In this document: positions 1 to 7,262 of the stretch, piece by piece
Layout of the letters: the number at the start of each line of letters is the position of its first letter
Numbering within the stretch: the stretch's first letter is position 1
Assembly: GCA_031257455.1 (NCBI GenBank)
Contig: JAIROQ010000064.1
Span: forward strand, 1-8,161
Length of the DNA stretch: 8,161 nucleotides
Direction of reading: 5' to 3'
DNA from: Prevotellaceae bacterium
GTDB taxonomy: Bacteria > Bacteroidota > Bacteroidia > Bacteroidales > UBA932
Notes under the pieces: model-generated
Database searches by the model: none
What the model saw: only the letters and a program-made list of their open reading frames with translations
What the model was told of the DNA's origin: nothing
Position numbers and translations under genes: made by a program

Positions 1-60
1 ACCCCCAAAAAGTCCTTCGCCCCACTGCTCCCCTCTCCTTCAGGAGAGGGGTCGGGGGTG
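1..60. repeat. REP-like GC-rich palindrome at the window's left edge
   Basis: A perfect 9-bp stem, CCCCTCTCC (30-38) with GGAGAGGGG (43-51), closes a TTCA tetraloop. An outer pair, ACCCCC (1-6) with GGGGGT (54-59), brackets it, so the whole stretch can fold as a nested hairpin. No run of T follows on either strand, so it is not a standard terminator. Palindromes of this look are dispersed extragenic repeats in many bacterial genomes, but membership of a known family is from memory and unchecked. The element may extend left of the window. Confidence 0.6.
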
Positions 61-100
61 AGGATGGCTTGAGTTACCGGCAAATACTCCTTGCTCCACG

Positions 101-160
101 CTGCCGAAGCCCTTCGGGATGGTTTCAACACGTGTTGGAAGTCTGCCGAAGCCCTTCTGG
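101..160. repeat. Direct repeat pair flanking a 12-bp perfect palindrome
   Basis: CTGCCGAAGCCCTTC occurs at 101-115 and again at 143-157. Between them is the perfect palindrome CAACACGTGTTG (126-137), which extends imperfectly to 123-140. The first direct repeat also contains a small hairpin, CCGAA (104-108) with TTCGG (113-117). No coding sequence overlaps. It looks like another dispersed extragenic element next to the one at 1-60. Function unknown. Confidence 0.55.
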
Positions 161-231
161 AATTAAGAACTAAGAATTAAAAATTGCTGGCGCGTCAGCA
201 ACTCATACCTCATAATTCATAACTCTCTTCC
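161..231. repeat. Degenerate 7-bp tandem arrays
   Basis: Two arrays with a 7-bp period lie here. The first is AAGAACT, AAGAATT, AAAAATT at about 165-185. The second is an AACTCAT/ACCTCAT/AATTCAT/AACTCTC array at about 200-228. Between them is a variant separator, GCGCGTCAGC (190-199), close to GGCGTCAGCC. Read on the minus strand, the second array, with GGAAGAGAG and the separator at 232-241, matches the module at 7077-7130 on the plus strand. Confidence 0.6.
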
Positions 232-317
232 GGCGTCAGCCCAATCTGTAAATCTGTAAATCCGTAAATCTGTAAATTTTTCCAACCTTAGTAGCACAAG
301 ATGCCCCGCCCTGCATC

Positions 318-366
318 TCGCGCGGCGCAGGGGTTTTCCACGATGCTCCGGCATTGCGCCGCGCGA
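318..366. repeat. 12-bp GC-rich stem inside the left element
   Basis: TCGCGCGGCGCA (318-329) pairs perfectly with TGCGCCGCGCGA (355-366) around a 25-base loop. The right element keeps the outer nine pairs (7280-7288 with 7320-7328) although the bases further in have changed. That suggests the fold matters more than the exact sequence. Confidence 0.65.
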
Positions 367-387
367 AAGGCAGTGGCGCTGTTTTTA

Positions 388-407
388 CCCCGTGCTGAAG
401 CACGGGG
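388..407. repeat. Hairpin inside the left element
   Basis: CCCCGTGC (388-395) pairs with GCACGGGG (400-407) around a TGAA loop, an 8-bp perfect stem that could close one more pair. In the right element the same place (7220-7255) holds a longer, differently spelled hairpin that still begins CCCC and ends GGGG. The T-run sits before the stem on the plus strand, so it does not read as a terminator in either direction. Confidence 0.6.
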
Positions 408-419
408 TTATTCACAGGC

Positions 420-438
420 AGCCCCTACGGGGCTTTTT
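420..438 (+). terminator. Terminator-like stem plus T-run, pointing toward the locus
   Basis: AGCCCC TAC GGGGCT (420-434) is followed at once by more T, giving a five-base run (434-438), so on the plus strand it has the shape of a short intrinsic terminator. The stem is only six pairs but nearly all G-C. It would stop transcription arriving from the left, antisense to the lipoprotein gene. For the lipoprotein transcript (minus strand) the A/T polarity is wrong. The right element has the equivalent stem in mirror orientation. Confidence 0.45.
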
Positions 439-448
439 AGTTGAAAAT

Positions 449-631
449 GGAGAGTGGAGAATTGAAAATGATATTTAGTCGTAAGTCGTAAGTCGCGACA
501 AGCGCAAATTAGTTGAAAATTGAAAATTGCGACAGGCGCAGTGGCGTCAGCCAAAATAGTCAATAGTCAATAATTAAATAGTCAATTCGCACCGGCGTCA
601 GCCAAATCTGTAAATCTGTAAATCTGTAAAT
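449..631. repeat. Mosaic of 7/8-bp arrays and decamer separators after the lipoprotein gene
   Basis: Read on the minus strand away from the lipoprotein stop codon, it holds: three ATTTACAG-type 8-bp units (604-631); the separator GGCTGACGCC (594-603); an ATTGACT-type 7-bp array (about 555-588); a second separator (543-552); GCGCCTGTCGC (529-539); an AATTTTC array (about 511-528); GCGCTTGTCGC (495-505); and a GACTTAC array (about 478-494). The 24 bases at 529-552 equal the reverse complement of 7133-7156 exactly. No gene is visible. Confidence 0.7.
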
Positions 632-638
632 GGTCACC

Positions 639-3344
639 CTAATTCCTCTCTATGCTTCCTTCTTCGGGTTCGTAATAAATCAGGCGTATATTGTCCAGCG
701 CGAGGGCGCTGCCGTTTGCGCCGATTTGCTTGTCGCCCCGCGTGCTGGAGGCAAAGGTGATGTGCAGGTAATTGGGCGTTTTTGCGGCGTCCAGCGTCAC
801 GAGGTGCAGCCGCAGTTTCTGCCAGCCGGCGGTAGCGGCAAGATGTTCCTGTTTGGCGCGGGCGATGACGGTGATACCGGGCGATTCGGCTTCGTCCCCC
901 GAATGCCCGTAGGTATCTTCCGGCGCAATGGTATGGTATTTTATTTCGCCATTGCCCGTCCAGTGCAGCAGTTCTATGGTGGCCGAGCCTTCGTCCGTGC
1001 CGGCGACCGGGTCATGGTTGGAATTGACTAACCGTGCGCCGGGCTGGTAGGTATAGTCGGCTTCCAGCGCCACCGGCCGGGCAGTCCATGGAATAGCGAA
1101 GTAGGTCATCAGTTTCGGTTTGGAGGCATACATTATCCGGTAGTCGAACCGTCCGAGAAACATAGAGCCGGAAGCGGTTACCCTGATAGAACCGAGTATC
1201 GTGGCGGTGGCGGTGGTGAGTTGGACGGCCGTGCCGGTATTGGCATAACCGGGCGTCAGCCGGCGCATGGTGATAACGCCGGTAGCATTGGGGTTTGCCC
1301 ATCCGGCGGCATTTTCCGCATCGTTCCATTCTTCCAGCCCGCCGTTGGGCAGCTGTGGCGCATTCAGGAGGATAATTTTGCAGGTAACGGCGCTGCTCTC
1401 GTCTTCGGGCATCAGGCGGATATCTTTATGCTCGCCGAAACTGTCGAACACCATTTCTTCGCCGCTGTTGACGTCCAATAAATATGCTTTTGGCGAAACG
1501 GCTATCGCCGGCGTAATTCGTAAAGGAAACTGCGCCTGTGAAAGCAGGATAACCACCTGCCGTTTGCCCGGCTCGATGTAGATTTTATCTATCCGGCTAT
1601 TGGCCGAGAGGCGGCTGCCGATGCTGAAATCCGTTAAGGCGGCCAGGGCGCTTTTCGCCGGCTCTTCGTCCGCGAAGCGGATTGTCCACTCCGTCCGGCT
1701 GCCGTCTTCGGCGGTTACGGTAAATGGCCGTATAGCGTCCGGCGCGGCAAATTCGAGTTCTTCGACAGCATCCAATGAGCTTTCCGCGCCGCCCGACAGA
1801 GACAGGGCTGCTTTTACTTTCAGCGGGAAATATTTTTTCCAGTTGGTAATTGTCAGCGTGATGTTTTTCGTTACGGTGTCTATTCCGGCTTCCGGCGCAA
1901 GTTCCACCCGGCTTCCGGTAAGCGGGTTTTGCTGCGATGAGTAGCCGAGTATCGTAAATGCCGTAACATTGCTGCCGGTGCGCTTGGCTGCATACGCGGG
2001 GTCGGCATTCACAAAGCGGATATCCCATGCCCGTTCGTAGCCGTTTTCTGCTACCACCGTCAATGTATATGCGCTATCCAGCCGGGTAAAGGCCTGCGTA
2101 AACGCCGTGGAGCCGCCCTTTACCTGTGCGCCCTCCGAGAGGGTCATGGTGACGCCGGCGGTAAAAGGAAAATGCGCTGCGCCGGCGGTAATTTTCAGCG
2201 TTACGGTAGCGTTCCTTGCGTTGATGACCGGCGCATCCATCGTGACGGACGCCGGAAGGCCGGAAAGCGTGAACGTTTTAATCGCTGCCTCGCCGTGTCG
2301 GTAGGGCGCGAGGCGCAATGTCCACCTTTTATAATAAGTGGAAATCGTATCGACTATGTAAAACCCGTCCGCCGCATCGAATTGCGTAACGGTAAAGGTC
2401 GTGTCGGCAGGACAAGCGACTAACCGCGCGGCAGGATGCACGGGCAAATGCGCCTTTACGGTAACCGGAAAAACTGTTCCCTGCGTCAGCAGCGTAATCA
2501 CGCCGGACGCAAAATCCTGCGTTATTTCCTGCACCGTGCCTTGCGACAGGTCAAACGACAGGCCGCCGGCGGGCAATGCCAACCGGTTTTTTGTCGGAAT
2601 GCTCAGCGTGGGTTCGGCGGCGGCATTCCGGCACTGTACTAATTTCACCGTCCATGTTTGCGTTTTGCCGCTTTCGGCTTTCACCTGCAACGCAACGGTA
2701 GCGTCAACAGCAGCAAAAGTCAGGGCTTCGCCCGGCGCATAGCCGGTAATCCGGGCATTCTGTCCCGACAAAGTAATGGCCGGCGTAATGGATAACGGGA
2801 AAACAGGCGACAGCGTTAATATTTCTATTTCATTTTCGCTATATTTAATATTCGCATCCGTGCTTATTACCGCTTCGGCGGGCGTATAGCCGGTAACAGT
2901 GAACCGGCTGATTTGCGTTTGTTCATTCAGGATATTTTCCAACAGGCGCAATTGCCAACGCTTGACTTTACCGCTGGCGGCGACCACGTCAAATTCCACC
3001 ACGTCTTCGAGCGTTTCAAAAACCACCTCGCCGGGATTAAACAGGCCGCCCTGCCGGGACAATATTTTCACCACCTCTTCGGACACGTCAATGGAAAGCC
3101 GGAGATGCAACGGGAAATCATACTTGCCATACAGCAGGGGGATAGCAATCGTATGGTCGCCCACCTTGGCAGGCGTTCCCAATTGGATGGACGCCGGCTC
3201 ATAGCTTTCAATGGAAACAGCGGTTACTTCGGCGGCATTGCTGAGGGAATCCACCTGCTCGCAGGAAACCGCAATGCCCCATAACAAAAGCGACAAAGAA
3301 GCCCAACGGCGAAGGGAAAAAGGTGCAGGGGGTTTACAGTTCAT
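639..3344 (-). CDS. Surface/outer-membrane lipoprotein, six beta-sandwich-like repeats plus PCMD-like domain
   Basis: The 901-residue product begins with a lipoprotein signal: charged RR at 12-13, a hydrophobic stretch, and lipobox AVSC with the lipidated cysteine at 28. Six repeats of roughly 95-105 residues follow (about 39-136, 142-238, 241-347, 353-446, 460-558, 569-661). Most open with an F-T-(V/I/L)-x-G-type strand, and the first five close with W-x-(V/I/L)-R/K-(L/F), as in RWTLRLAP and EWTIRFAD. The fold looks like the small beta-sandwich (DUF5018-like) domains of Bacteroidota lipoproteins. From about 667 (NGGLEEWND) to 890 (LALDNIRLIYY) the C-terminus resembles PCMD, a putative carbohydrate-binding/metabolism domain; GSMFLGRF and TARPVALEADYTYQPG are the clearest matches. 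Substrate unknown. The start at 3344 is chosen because AAAGG lies 10 bases upstream and the signal peptide begins there. The upstream in-frame ATG at 3386 precedes the predicted promoter. It probably acts at the outer membrane, binding glycan; that is inference. Confidence 0.85.
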   Translation of the reverse strand: MNCKPPAPFSLRRWASLSLLLWGIAVSCEQVDSLSNAAEVTAVSIESYEPASIQLGTPAKVGDHTIAIPLLYGKYDFPLHLRLSIDVSEEVVKILSRQGGLFNPGEVVFETLEDVVEFDVVAASGKVKRWQLRLLENILNEQTQISRFTVTGYTPAEAVISTDANIKYSENEIEILTLSPVFPLSITPAITLSGQNARITGYAPGEALTFAAVDATVALQVKAESGKTQTWTVKLVQCRNAAAEPTLSIPTKNRLALPAGGLSFDLSQGTVQEITQDFASGVITLLTQGTVFPVTVKAHLPVHPAARLVACPADTTFTVTQFDAADGFYIVDTISTYYKRWTLRLAPYRHGEAAIKTFTLSGLPASVTMDAPVINARNATVTLKITAGAAHFPFTAGVTMTLSEGAQVKGGSTAFTQAFTRLDSAYTLTVVAENGYERAWDIRFVNADPAYAAKRTGSNVTAFTILGYSSQQNPLTGSRVELAPEAGIDTVTKNITLTITNWKKYFPLKVKAALSLSGGAESSLDAVEELEFAAPDAIRPFTVTAEDGSRTEWTIRFADEEPAKSALAALTDFSIGSRLSANSRIDKIYIEPGKRQVVILLSQAQFPLRITPAIAVSPKAYLLDVNSGEEMVFDSFGEHKDIRLMPEDESSAVTCKIILLNAPQLPNGGLEEWNDAENAAGWANPNATGVITMRRLTPGYANTGTAVQLTTATATILGSIRVTASGSMFLGRFDYRIMYASKPKLMTYFAIPWTARPVALEADYTYQPGARLVNSNHDPVAGTDEGSATIELLHWTGNGEIKYHTIAPEDTYGHSGDEAESPGITVIARAKQEHLAATAGWQKLRLHLVTLDAAKTPNYLHITFASSTRGDKQIGANGSALALDNIRLIYYEPEEGSIERN

Positions 3345-3371
3345 AATTTTATAACCTTTATTTTTAGAATG

Positions 3372-3385
3372 TGTACAAATGTACA
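3372..3385. promoter_or_regulatory. Candidate operator: TGTACA duplicated
   Basis: TGTACA AA TGTACA is a direct repeat whose unit is itself a perfect palindrome, so the 14 bases are also nearly an inverted repeat. It overlaps the minus-strand -7 element and sits in the expected -33 region of the plus-strand promoter, so one bound protein could affect both genes. GTAC-N4-GTAC also occurs at 7507-7518, ahead of another promoter-like site. No regulator is identified. Confidence 0.4.
3376..3383 (-). promoter_or_regulatory. -7 promoter element for the lipoprotein gene
   Basis: On the minus strand this reads TACATTTG, an exact match to the Bacteroidota -7 consensus TAnnTTTG. The predicted transcript start near 3370 gives a leader of about 25 bases ahead of the ATG at 3344. 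No convincing -33 TTG is seen at the usual spacing. It lies within the duplicated TGTACA sequence. Confidence 0.55.
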
Positions 3386-3395
3386 AAAAAAATTG

Positions 3396-3403
3396 TATAT
3401 TTG
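3396..3403 (+). promoter_or_regulatory. -7 promoter element for the ompA-like/trkH operon
   Basis: TATATTTG is an exact match to TAnnTTTG. A transcript start near 3409 would leave about 32 leader bases before the ATG at 3441. The leader (GAAATAATATG) has no Shine-Dalgarno sequence but is A-rich, as is usual in this phylum. The -33 box is weak at best. Its -7 element is separated from the divergent one by only 12 bases. Confidence 0.55.
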
Positions 3404-3440
3404 TCGCTTAATAGCTATCGTCAGAATACATTGAAATAAT

Positions 3441-5585
3441 ATGAAAAAAATTCAAAACATACTCCTCGTAGTTTGTTTGTCTGTTACAGGCACAACGGTT
3501 TTTGCACAGTACAGTTCTTTTGCTACCAGCCCCTACAACGGCGTATCGGGACTGGGCGTACAGCCGGCGTCTATCGTGGACAGCCGCTATACTATAGATA
3601 TTATGCCGGCCGGATTTTATTTAGGCATTTCCGGCAACTATGCAGGCAACCTGTTGTCTTTCGACCCGTATAAATATACCTATTCCTTACAGGAAAAAAA
3701 TAATCTTACGTCATACATGCAACTCGATTTGCTGCATGCCATGATGGGGATAACTTCTCGCCAGTCGGTCGGCATTGGTTTCCGCACGCGCGCTTTCGGA
3801 AGCATCGGCAATGCTTCGAGGGAATTATTGGAGGCCATTTACGACAACAGGCCTTCTTCCGTTATTCCGCTGGATGATTTATATGCGCAATACCATACCC
3901 TGTCCGAACTGTTCGCTTCGTATGCGATGATGGTAACGCCGAAGAATGCCGTACATTCGGTATCGGTGGGCGTTTCCCTGAAACTGACTTCCGGCGGCTC
4001 GTCATCGTACATGAATTTTACGGACGGCACGGCGACTTATGATAATGCCGGTTTTAGACTGAATAGGGCCAACGGGCAAATCGGACGCTCAGCAAATGAC
4101 GTCCGCTATCTGGATTTCAGGATGGGCAATGCGTTGGGCTTTGGCGCGGACATCGGGCTGGTCTATGAATACCGCCCCGATATGGAAGACTACGAATATG
4201 AAATGGACGGCGAAAGCGGCTTAATCAAACCCCTTCCCGAAAAATACCTGTTCAAAGTGTCGGTCGCCCTGACGGACGCAGGCGCCAGCGTGAAATATCC
4301 TGCGGCAAACAATAATTATAACTTTAAAAATAACAGTATAGGTATAGTGGACATCCACGACCTGACGATGAATAATATGTATGAACGGGCTTTGGCCGGA
4401 ATAGATACGGTGCCGGTAGCTTCTAACTATTCGGTGAAATTGCCGATGGCTTTGAATGCCGCCATTGACTGGAATGCAGGGAATGGCCTTTATGTGAATT
4501 TTCATGCGTTGGTCGGCTTTTCGCGCGGCGCGGGAAAAGCATTCTACCGCAATGTCTATACCTTGACGCCGCGTTATGAACGCACATGGTTTGGCGTGGG
4601 TATCCCGGTACAGATAGACCAATACAGCAATCTCAATGTCGGCCTGATGCTGCGGCTGGGGCCGCTTTGGGCAGGTTCGCAGACGCTGTTCACGAATTTG
4701 GCTTCTAATACGACCAAAGCATCGGATATATCAATAATGGTGAAAATCCCCTTCCTGAAAACCGTAAAGAAAGACAGCGACCGGGATGGCGTATCCGACC
4801 CGTTTGATTTGTGCGCCAACCGGCGGGGAGCATGGGGCACGCAGGGATGTCCCGATACGGACGGAGACGGTATTCCTGACGACATTGACCTCTGCCCCTA
4901 CGAAGCGGGATTATTGAGCCTGAACGGTTGCCCCGATCGCGATGGGGACGATATCACGGATGCGGAAGACAACTGCCCGGATGAGCCGGGATTGCCCGAA
5001 TACAACGGCTGCCCCGACACGGACGAAGACGGCATTATCGACAAGCTGGATGATTGCCCGATGGACGCAGGAACAGTCGAAATGCGCGGTTGCCCCGATA
5101 CGGACGGTGACGGCGTGCCGGATAAAGATGATAAATGTCCGACATTGCGCGGCGTGGCATGGAACTTCGGTTGCCCCGAAGGATATGACTACGAAACGGT
5201 GGAAACAACCGCAAGGAAACAAGTTCCCTTGACCCCCGAAGAACAGAAAATAGTGAACAATGCTTTTAATGACGTGTATTTTGACACAGGCAAAGCTACG
5301 TTCACCCCGCCCGCCCCGTCATTAGACCGGTTAAGCACATTGTTGAAAGGTCATCCCGACTGGCATGTGGTCATTACCGGACATACCGATAATACCGGTT
5401 TCTCCGCCAAAAAAGAACTCTCGGAAAACCGCGCTATTGCCGGTAAAAATTATTTAATACAAAAAGGTATCAGCGCCGACCGGATAACCACTATCGGTAT
5501 GGGCGACATGGAGCCGATAGCGTCCAACAATACCGAAGAAGGCCGCCGGAAAAACCGCCGCATGGTGGTAACCATTGTTAAATAA
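3441..5585 (+). CDS. OmpA-family outer-membrane protein with DUF5723-like region and TSP3 repeats
   Basis: The product has 714 residues. Residues 1-22 form a signal peptide ending VFA before QYSS. Residues about 23-440 resemble the DUF5723 region of Bacteroidota: a PYNGVSGLGVQPASIVDSRY-type start and repeated amphipathic strands, consistent with a beta-barrel-like domain. Five calcium-binding thrombospondin type-3 repeats follow, with DxDxDGxxD-like loops starting at 445, 472, 499, 526 and 553, a strict 27-residue period with paired cysteines. A C-terminal OmpA domain (about 605-714) includes TGHTDNTG (646-653) and LSENRA (660-665). D650 and R664 fit the residues that grip diaminopimelate in peptidoglycan, and NRR (705-707) closes the domain. 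It probably anchors the outer membrane to the cell wall through a calcium-stiffened stalk. The barrel role of the N-terminus is inference. Its TAA overlaps the trkH ATG. Confidence 0.9.
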   Translation: MKKIQNILLVVCLSVTGTTVFAQYSSFATSPYNGVSGLGVQPASIVDSRYTIDIMPAGFYLGISGNYAGNLLSFDPYKYTYSLQEKNNLTSYMQLDLLHAMMGITSRQSVGIGFRTRAFGSIGNASRELLEAIYDNRPSSVIPLDDLYAQYHTLSELFASYAMMVTPKNAVHSVSVGVSLKLTSGGSSSYMNFTDGTATYDNAGFRLNRANGQIGRSANDVRYLDFRMGNALGFGADIGLVYEYRPDMEDYEYEMDGESGLIKPLPEKYLFKVSVALTDAGASVKYPAANNNYNFKNNSIGIVDIHDLTMNNMYERALAGIDTVPVASNYSVKLPMALNAAIDWNAGNGLYVNFHALVGFSRGAGKAFYRNVYTLTPRYERTWFGVGIPVQIDQYSNLNVGLMLRLGPLWAGSQTLFTNLASNTTKASDISIMVKIPFLKTVKKDSDRDGVSDPFDLCANRRGAWGTQGCPDTDGDGIPDDIDLCPYEAGLLSLNGCPDRDGDDITDAEDNCPDEPGLPEYNGCPDTDEDGIIDKLDDCPMDAGTVEMRGCPDTDGDGVPDKDDKCPTLRGVAWNFGCPEGYDYETVETTARKQVPLTPEEQKIVNNAFNDVYFDTGKATFTPPAPSLDRLSTLLKGHPDWHVVITGHTDNTGFSAKKELSENRAIAGKNYLIQKGISADRITTIGMGDMEPIASNNTEEGRRKNRRMVVTIVK
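4773..5180 (+). repeat. In-gene 81-bp repeat encoding five TSP3 units
   Basis: Five consecutive units, 81 bases (27 codons) apart, encode DxDxDGxxD calcium loops followed by a cysteine and a GC-P dipeptide region. Conservation is stronger in protein than in DNA, although stretches such as TGCCCCGA and GACGGxGACGG recur. The third loop (DRDGDDITD) has D where the usual glycine stands, and the fourth is DTDEDGIID. Copy number could vary by recombination without breaking the frame. Confidence 0.75.
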
Positions 5586-7027
5586 TGCGATTTCCTGTTA
5601 TTGTACGTTACGCCGGCTTCGTGCTGTTGTTAAATGCCGCCTTTATGCTGGCGGCGGCGGTTGTTTCCCTGCTGCAGGGAGGCGAAGGACTGTGGGTGTT
5701 AATTATAAGCGCCGTCATTACCGCCATCGCCGGCGGAGCGCCCCTGCCCTTTGTGAAGCCGGTGGAAGACCTCACCGCCAAAGAAGGAACAGGTATCCTG
5801 GCATTTTCATGGATTATGAGTTGTACTTTCGGCATGTTGCCCTATTTGTTCTGGGGAGGCGAATTTACTTTCATTGACGCATGGTTTGAAAGCGTGTCGG
5901 GATATACCACTACCGGCGCTACCGTGTTGAACCATATCGAACAGTTGCCGGAAGGGTTGCTCTTCTGGCGTTCGGCCACGCACTGGATGGGCGGGCTGGG
6001 GGTAGTGGTGCTGCTTGTACTGGTATTGCCCACCATGTATAACCTGAAAATACGTCTGGCAAAAGTAGAAATATCCACCCTCTCCAAAGGCAATTTCAAA
6101 TTCCACGTACAGCAGACGGCGCGTGTCATCTGCATCATGTTTATCGGATTGACGGTATTGCTGTGCGGCCTGCTAATGCTCGCCGGCATGGACTGGTTCG
6201 ATGCGGTGAACCATGCTTTCAGCACCATTGCCACCGGCGGCTTCAGCACGCGGGACGCAAGTATCTTCGCCTTTCACAACGGATGGATAGAACTTATCCT
6301 GTCCGTCTTTATGATTATTTCCGGTATGCACTTCGGGTTGCTGTTCATGGCATTTACCGGCAATGCCCGGCCGCTGTGGAAATCGCCCGCCGTGCGTTTC
6401 TATTTGACCACGATGTTGGCCGGCATTGTTTTTATATCCCTCAATTTATATTTCTCCGGCGTCCATGACAATCTCTTCACCGCTTTCCGCTACGGGGGTT
6501 TTCAGGTACTGTCCATAGGCACTACTACCGGATTTGCCACTGCCGACACTACGCAATGGCCGGTTTTTTCGACCCTCCTCCTATATTACTTCATGCTGCA
6601 ATGCGCCTGTGCCGGCTCTACTTCCGGCGGTATCAAAGCCGACCGGATACAAATTCTTTTCTGGTCTATTCGCGGGTATATCCGCAAACAGCAACACCCG
6701 AACGCCGTAGTGCCGACCCGTGTCGGGGGCAATACGCTGGACAACGACACCGTGTATGCCGTCCTGCAATTCGTCATCACATATATCATGGTCGTCTTCT
6801 TTGGCGCGATAGTGTTATCGCTATTGGGAGTTGATTTGTCCACCGGTTTTTCGGCTTCGGCAGCCTGTATGGGCAATGTGGGGCCGGGCTTTGGGGAAGC
6901 CGGCTCATTCGGGAATTATGACGGCATTCCCGCACTCGGAAAGCTGGTCTTAACCTTTGAAATGCTGCTCGGACGATTGGAAATCTATGCCCTCCTGCTC
7001 TTCCTCTTCGTGAAAAGTTGGCGGTAA
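5585..7027 (+). CDS. trkH: TrkH-family potassium uptake protein (membrane channel subunit)
   Basis: The product has 480 residues, normal for TrkH/KtrB-type subunits, and is almost wholly hydrophobic. Four pore loops each carry a selectivity-filter motif: TTTGAT (108-113), ATGGFS (216-221), TTTGFA (313-318) and NVGPGFG (431-437). GSTSGGIKADRI (344-355) marks the intracellular gating-loop region after the third filter. The conserved HWMGGLGV (133-140) is present. It would import K+ across the inner membrane. Such channels normally need a cytoplasmic RCK partner (TrkA/KtrA), which is not in this window. The ATG overlaps the previous stop (TAATG) with no separate ribosome site visible, so translation is probably coupled to the ompA-like gene. 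The ending FVKSWR is complete, and no conserved filter glycine is missing. TrkH rather than KtrB is favoured by length and the TrkH-like motifs but is not certain. Confidence 0.93.
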   Translation: MRFPVIVRYAGFVLLLNAAFMLAAAVVSLLQGGEGLWVLIISAVITAIAGGAPLPFVKPVEDLTAKEGTGILAFSWIMSCTFGMLPYLFWGGEFTFIDAWFESVSGYTTTGATVLNHIEQLPEGLLFWRSATHWMGGLGVVVLLVLVLPTMYNLKIRLAKVEISTLSKGNFKFHVQQTARVICIMFIGLTVLLCGLLMLAGMDWFDAVNHAFSTIATGGFSTRDASIFAFHNGWIELILSVFMIISGMHFGLLFMAFTGNARPLWKSPAVRFYLTTMLAGIVFISLNLYFSGVHDNLFTAFRYGGFQVLSIGTTTGFATADTTQWPVFSTLLLYYFMLQCACAGSTSGGIKADRIQILFWSIRGYIRKQQHPNAVVPTRVGGNTLDNDTVYAVLQFVITYIMVVFFGAIVLSLLGVDLSTGFSASAACMGNVGPGFGEAGSFGNYDGIPALGKLVLTFEMLLGRLEIYALLLFLFVKSWR

Positions 7028-7132
7028 TATAATGTGCTAATTTGCTAATGTGAAAATGTGCTAATGTGACTAATTGGGCTGACGCCCGAAGAGAGGTATG
7101 AGGTATGAGGTATGAATTATGAGTTATGAGTT
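7028..7132. repeat. 8-bp and 7-bp tandem arrays right after trkH
   Basis: Directly after the stop codon is an octamer array (about 7034-7074; TGCTAATT, TGCTAATG, TGAAAATG, TGCTAATG, TGACTAAT). The separator GGCTGACGCC (7077-7086) follows, then CGAAGAGAG. A heptamer array comes next: three AGGTATG units (7094-7114), AATTATG and AGTTATG (7115-7128). No terminator with a T-run follows trkH on the plus strand. Confidence 0.7.
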
Positions 7133-7186
7133 GGCTGACGCCACTGCGCCTGTCGCCATTTTCAATTTTCAACTTTCAATTTTCAA

Positions 7187-7206
7187 CTAAAAAGCCCCGC
7201 AGGGGC
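7187..7206 (-). terminator. Terminator-like stem plus T-run, pointing toward the locus
   Basis: On the minus strand GCCCC TGC GGGGC is followed by TTTTTAG, the shape of a short intrinsic terminator. It would stop transcription coming from the right, antisense to trkH. For the trkH transcript itself no T-run follows the stem. It mirrors the site at 420-438. Confidence 0.45.
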
Positions 7207-7262
7207 GCAACGTGAATAACCCCAAGCAAGTAGCGAAGCGGAACGCAGCTCGGGGAAGCACG

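Larger units (their letters stand above)
232..448 (-). repeat. Left copy of a dispersed hairpin-rich element
   Basis: Read on the minus strand, this matches the plus strand at 7180-7414 in the same order. Shared parts are TTTTCAACTAAAAAGCCCC, a GCCCC/GGGGC hairpin, GTGAATAACCCC, a second hairpin, TTTCGCGCGGC, CGTGGAAAACCC, GCGCCGCGCGAG, GCAGGGCGGGGCAT, GCTACTAAGGTTGG, four ATTTACAG-type units and GGCTGACGCC. A stretch at 264-295 is identical over 32 bases to 7351-7382. Loops and linkers differ more than stems. No open reading frame or transposase is present. It lies downstream of the lipoprotein gene in that gene's own direction, as the right copy does for trkH. It is probably a non-autonomous (REP- or MITE-like) repeat, mobilised if at all by a protein encoded elsewhere. 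Confidence 0.8.

Noticed and set aside
604..631. CRISPR-like array (TTTACAG-type repeats here and at 243-278 and 7369-7404)
   Set aside because: The units are 8 bp and directly abutting with no spacers, and no cas gene is present.
630..1031. Plus-strand open frame of 133 codons opposite the lipoprotein gene
   Set aside because: It is antisense to the PCMD-like domain, whose reading frame is clearly the real one; no independent motif or start signal.
3345..3386. Longer lipoprotein start at 3386 (adds 14 residues)
   Set aside because: It would put the hydrophilic MYICTHSKNKGYKI ahead of the signal peptide and places the ATG upstream of the predicted -7 element; the ATG at 3344 has AAAGG ten bases before it.
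6786..7172. Minus-strand open frame overlapping the end of trkH
   Set aside because: It begins in the repeats at 7133-7172 and runs antisense through conserved trkH codons; a shadow of trkH.
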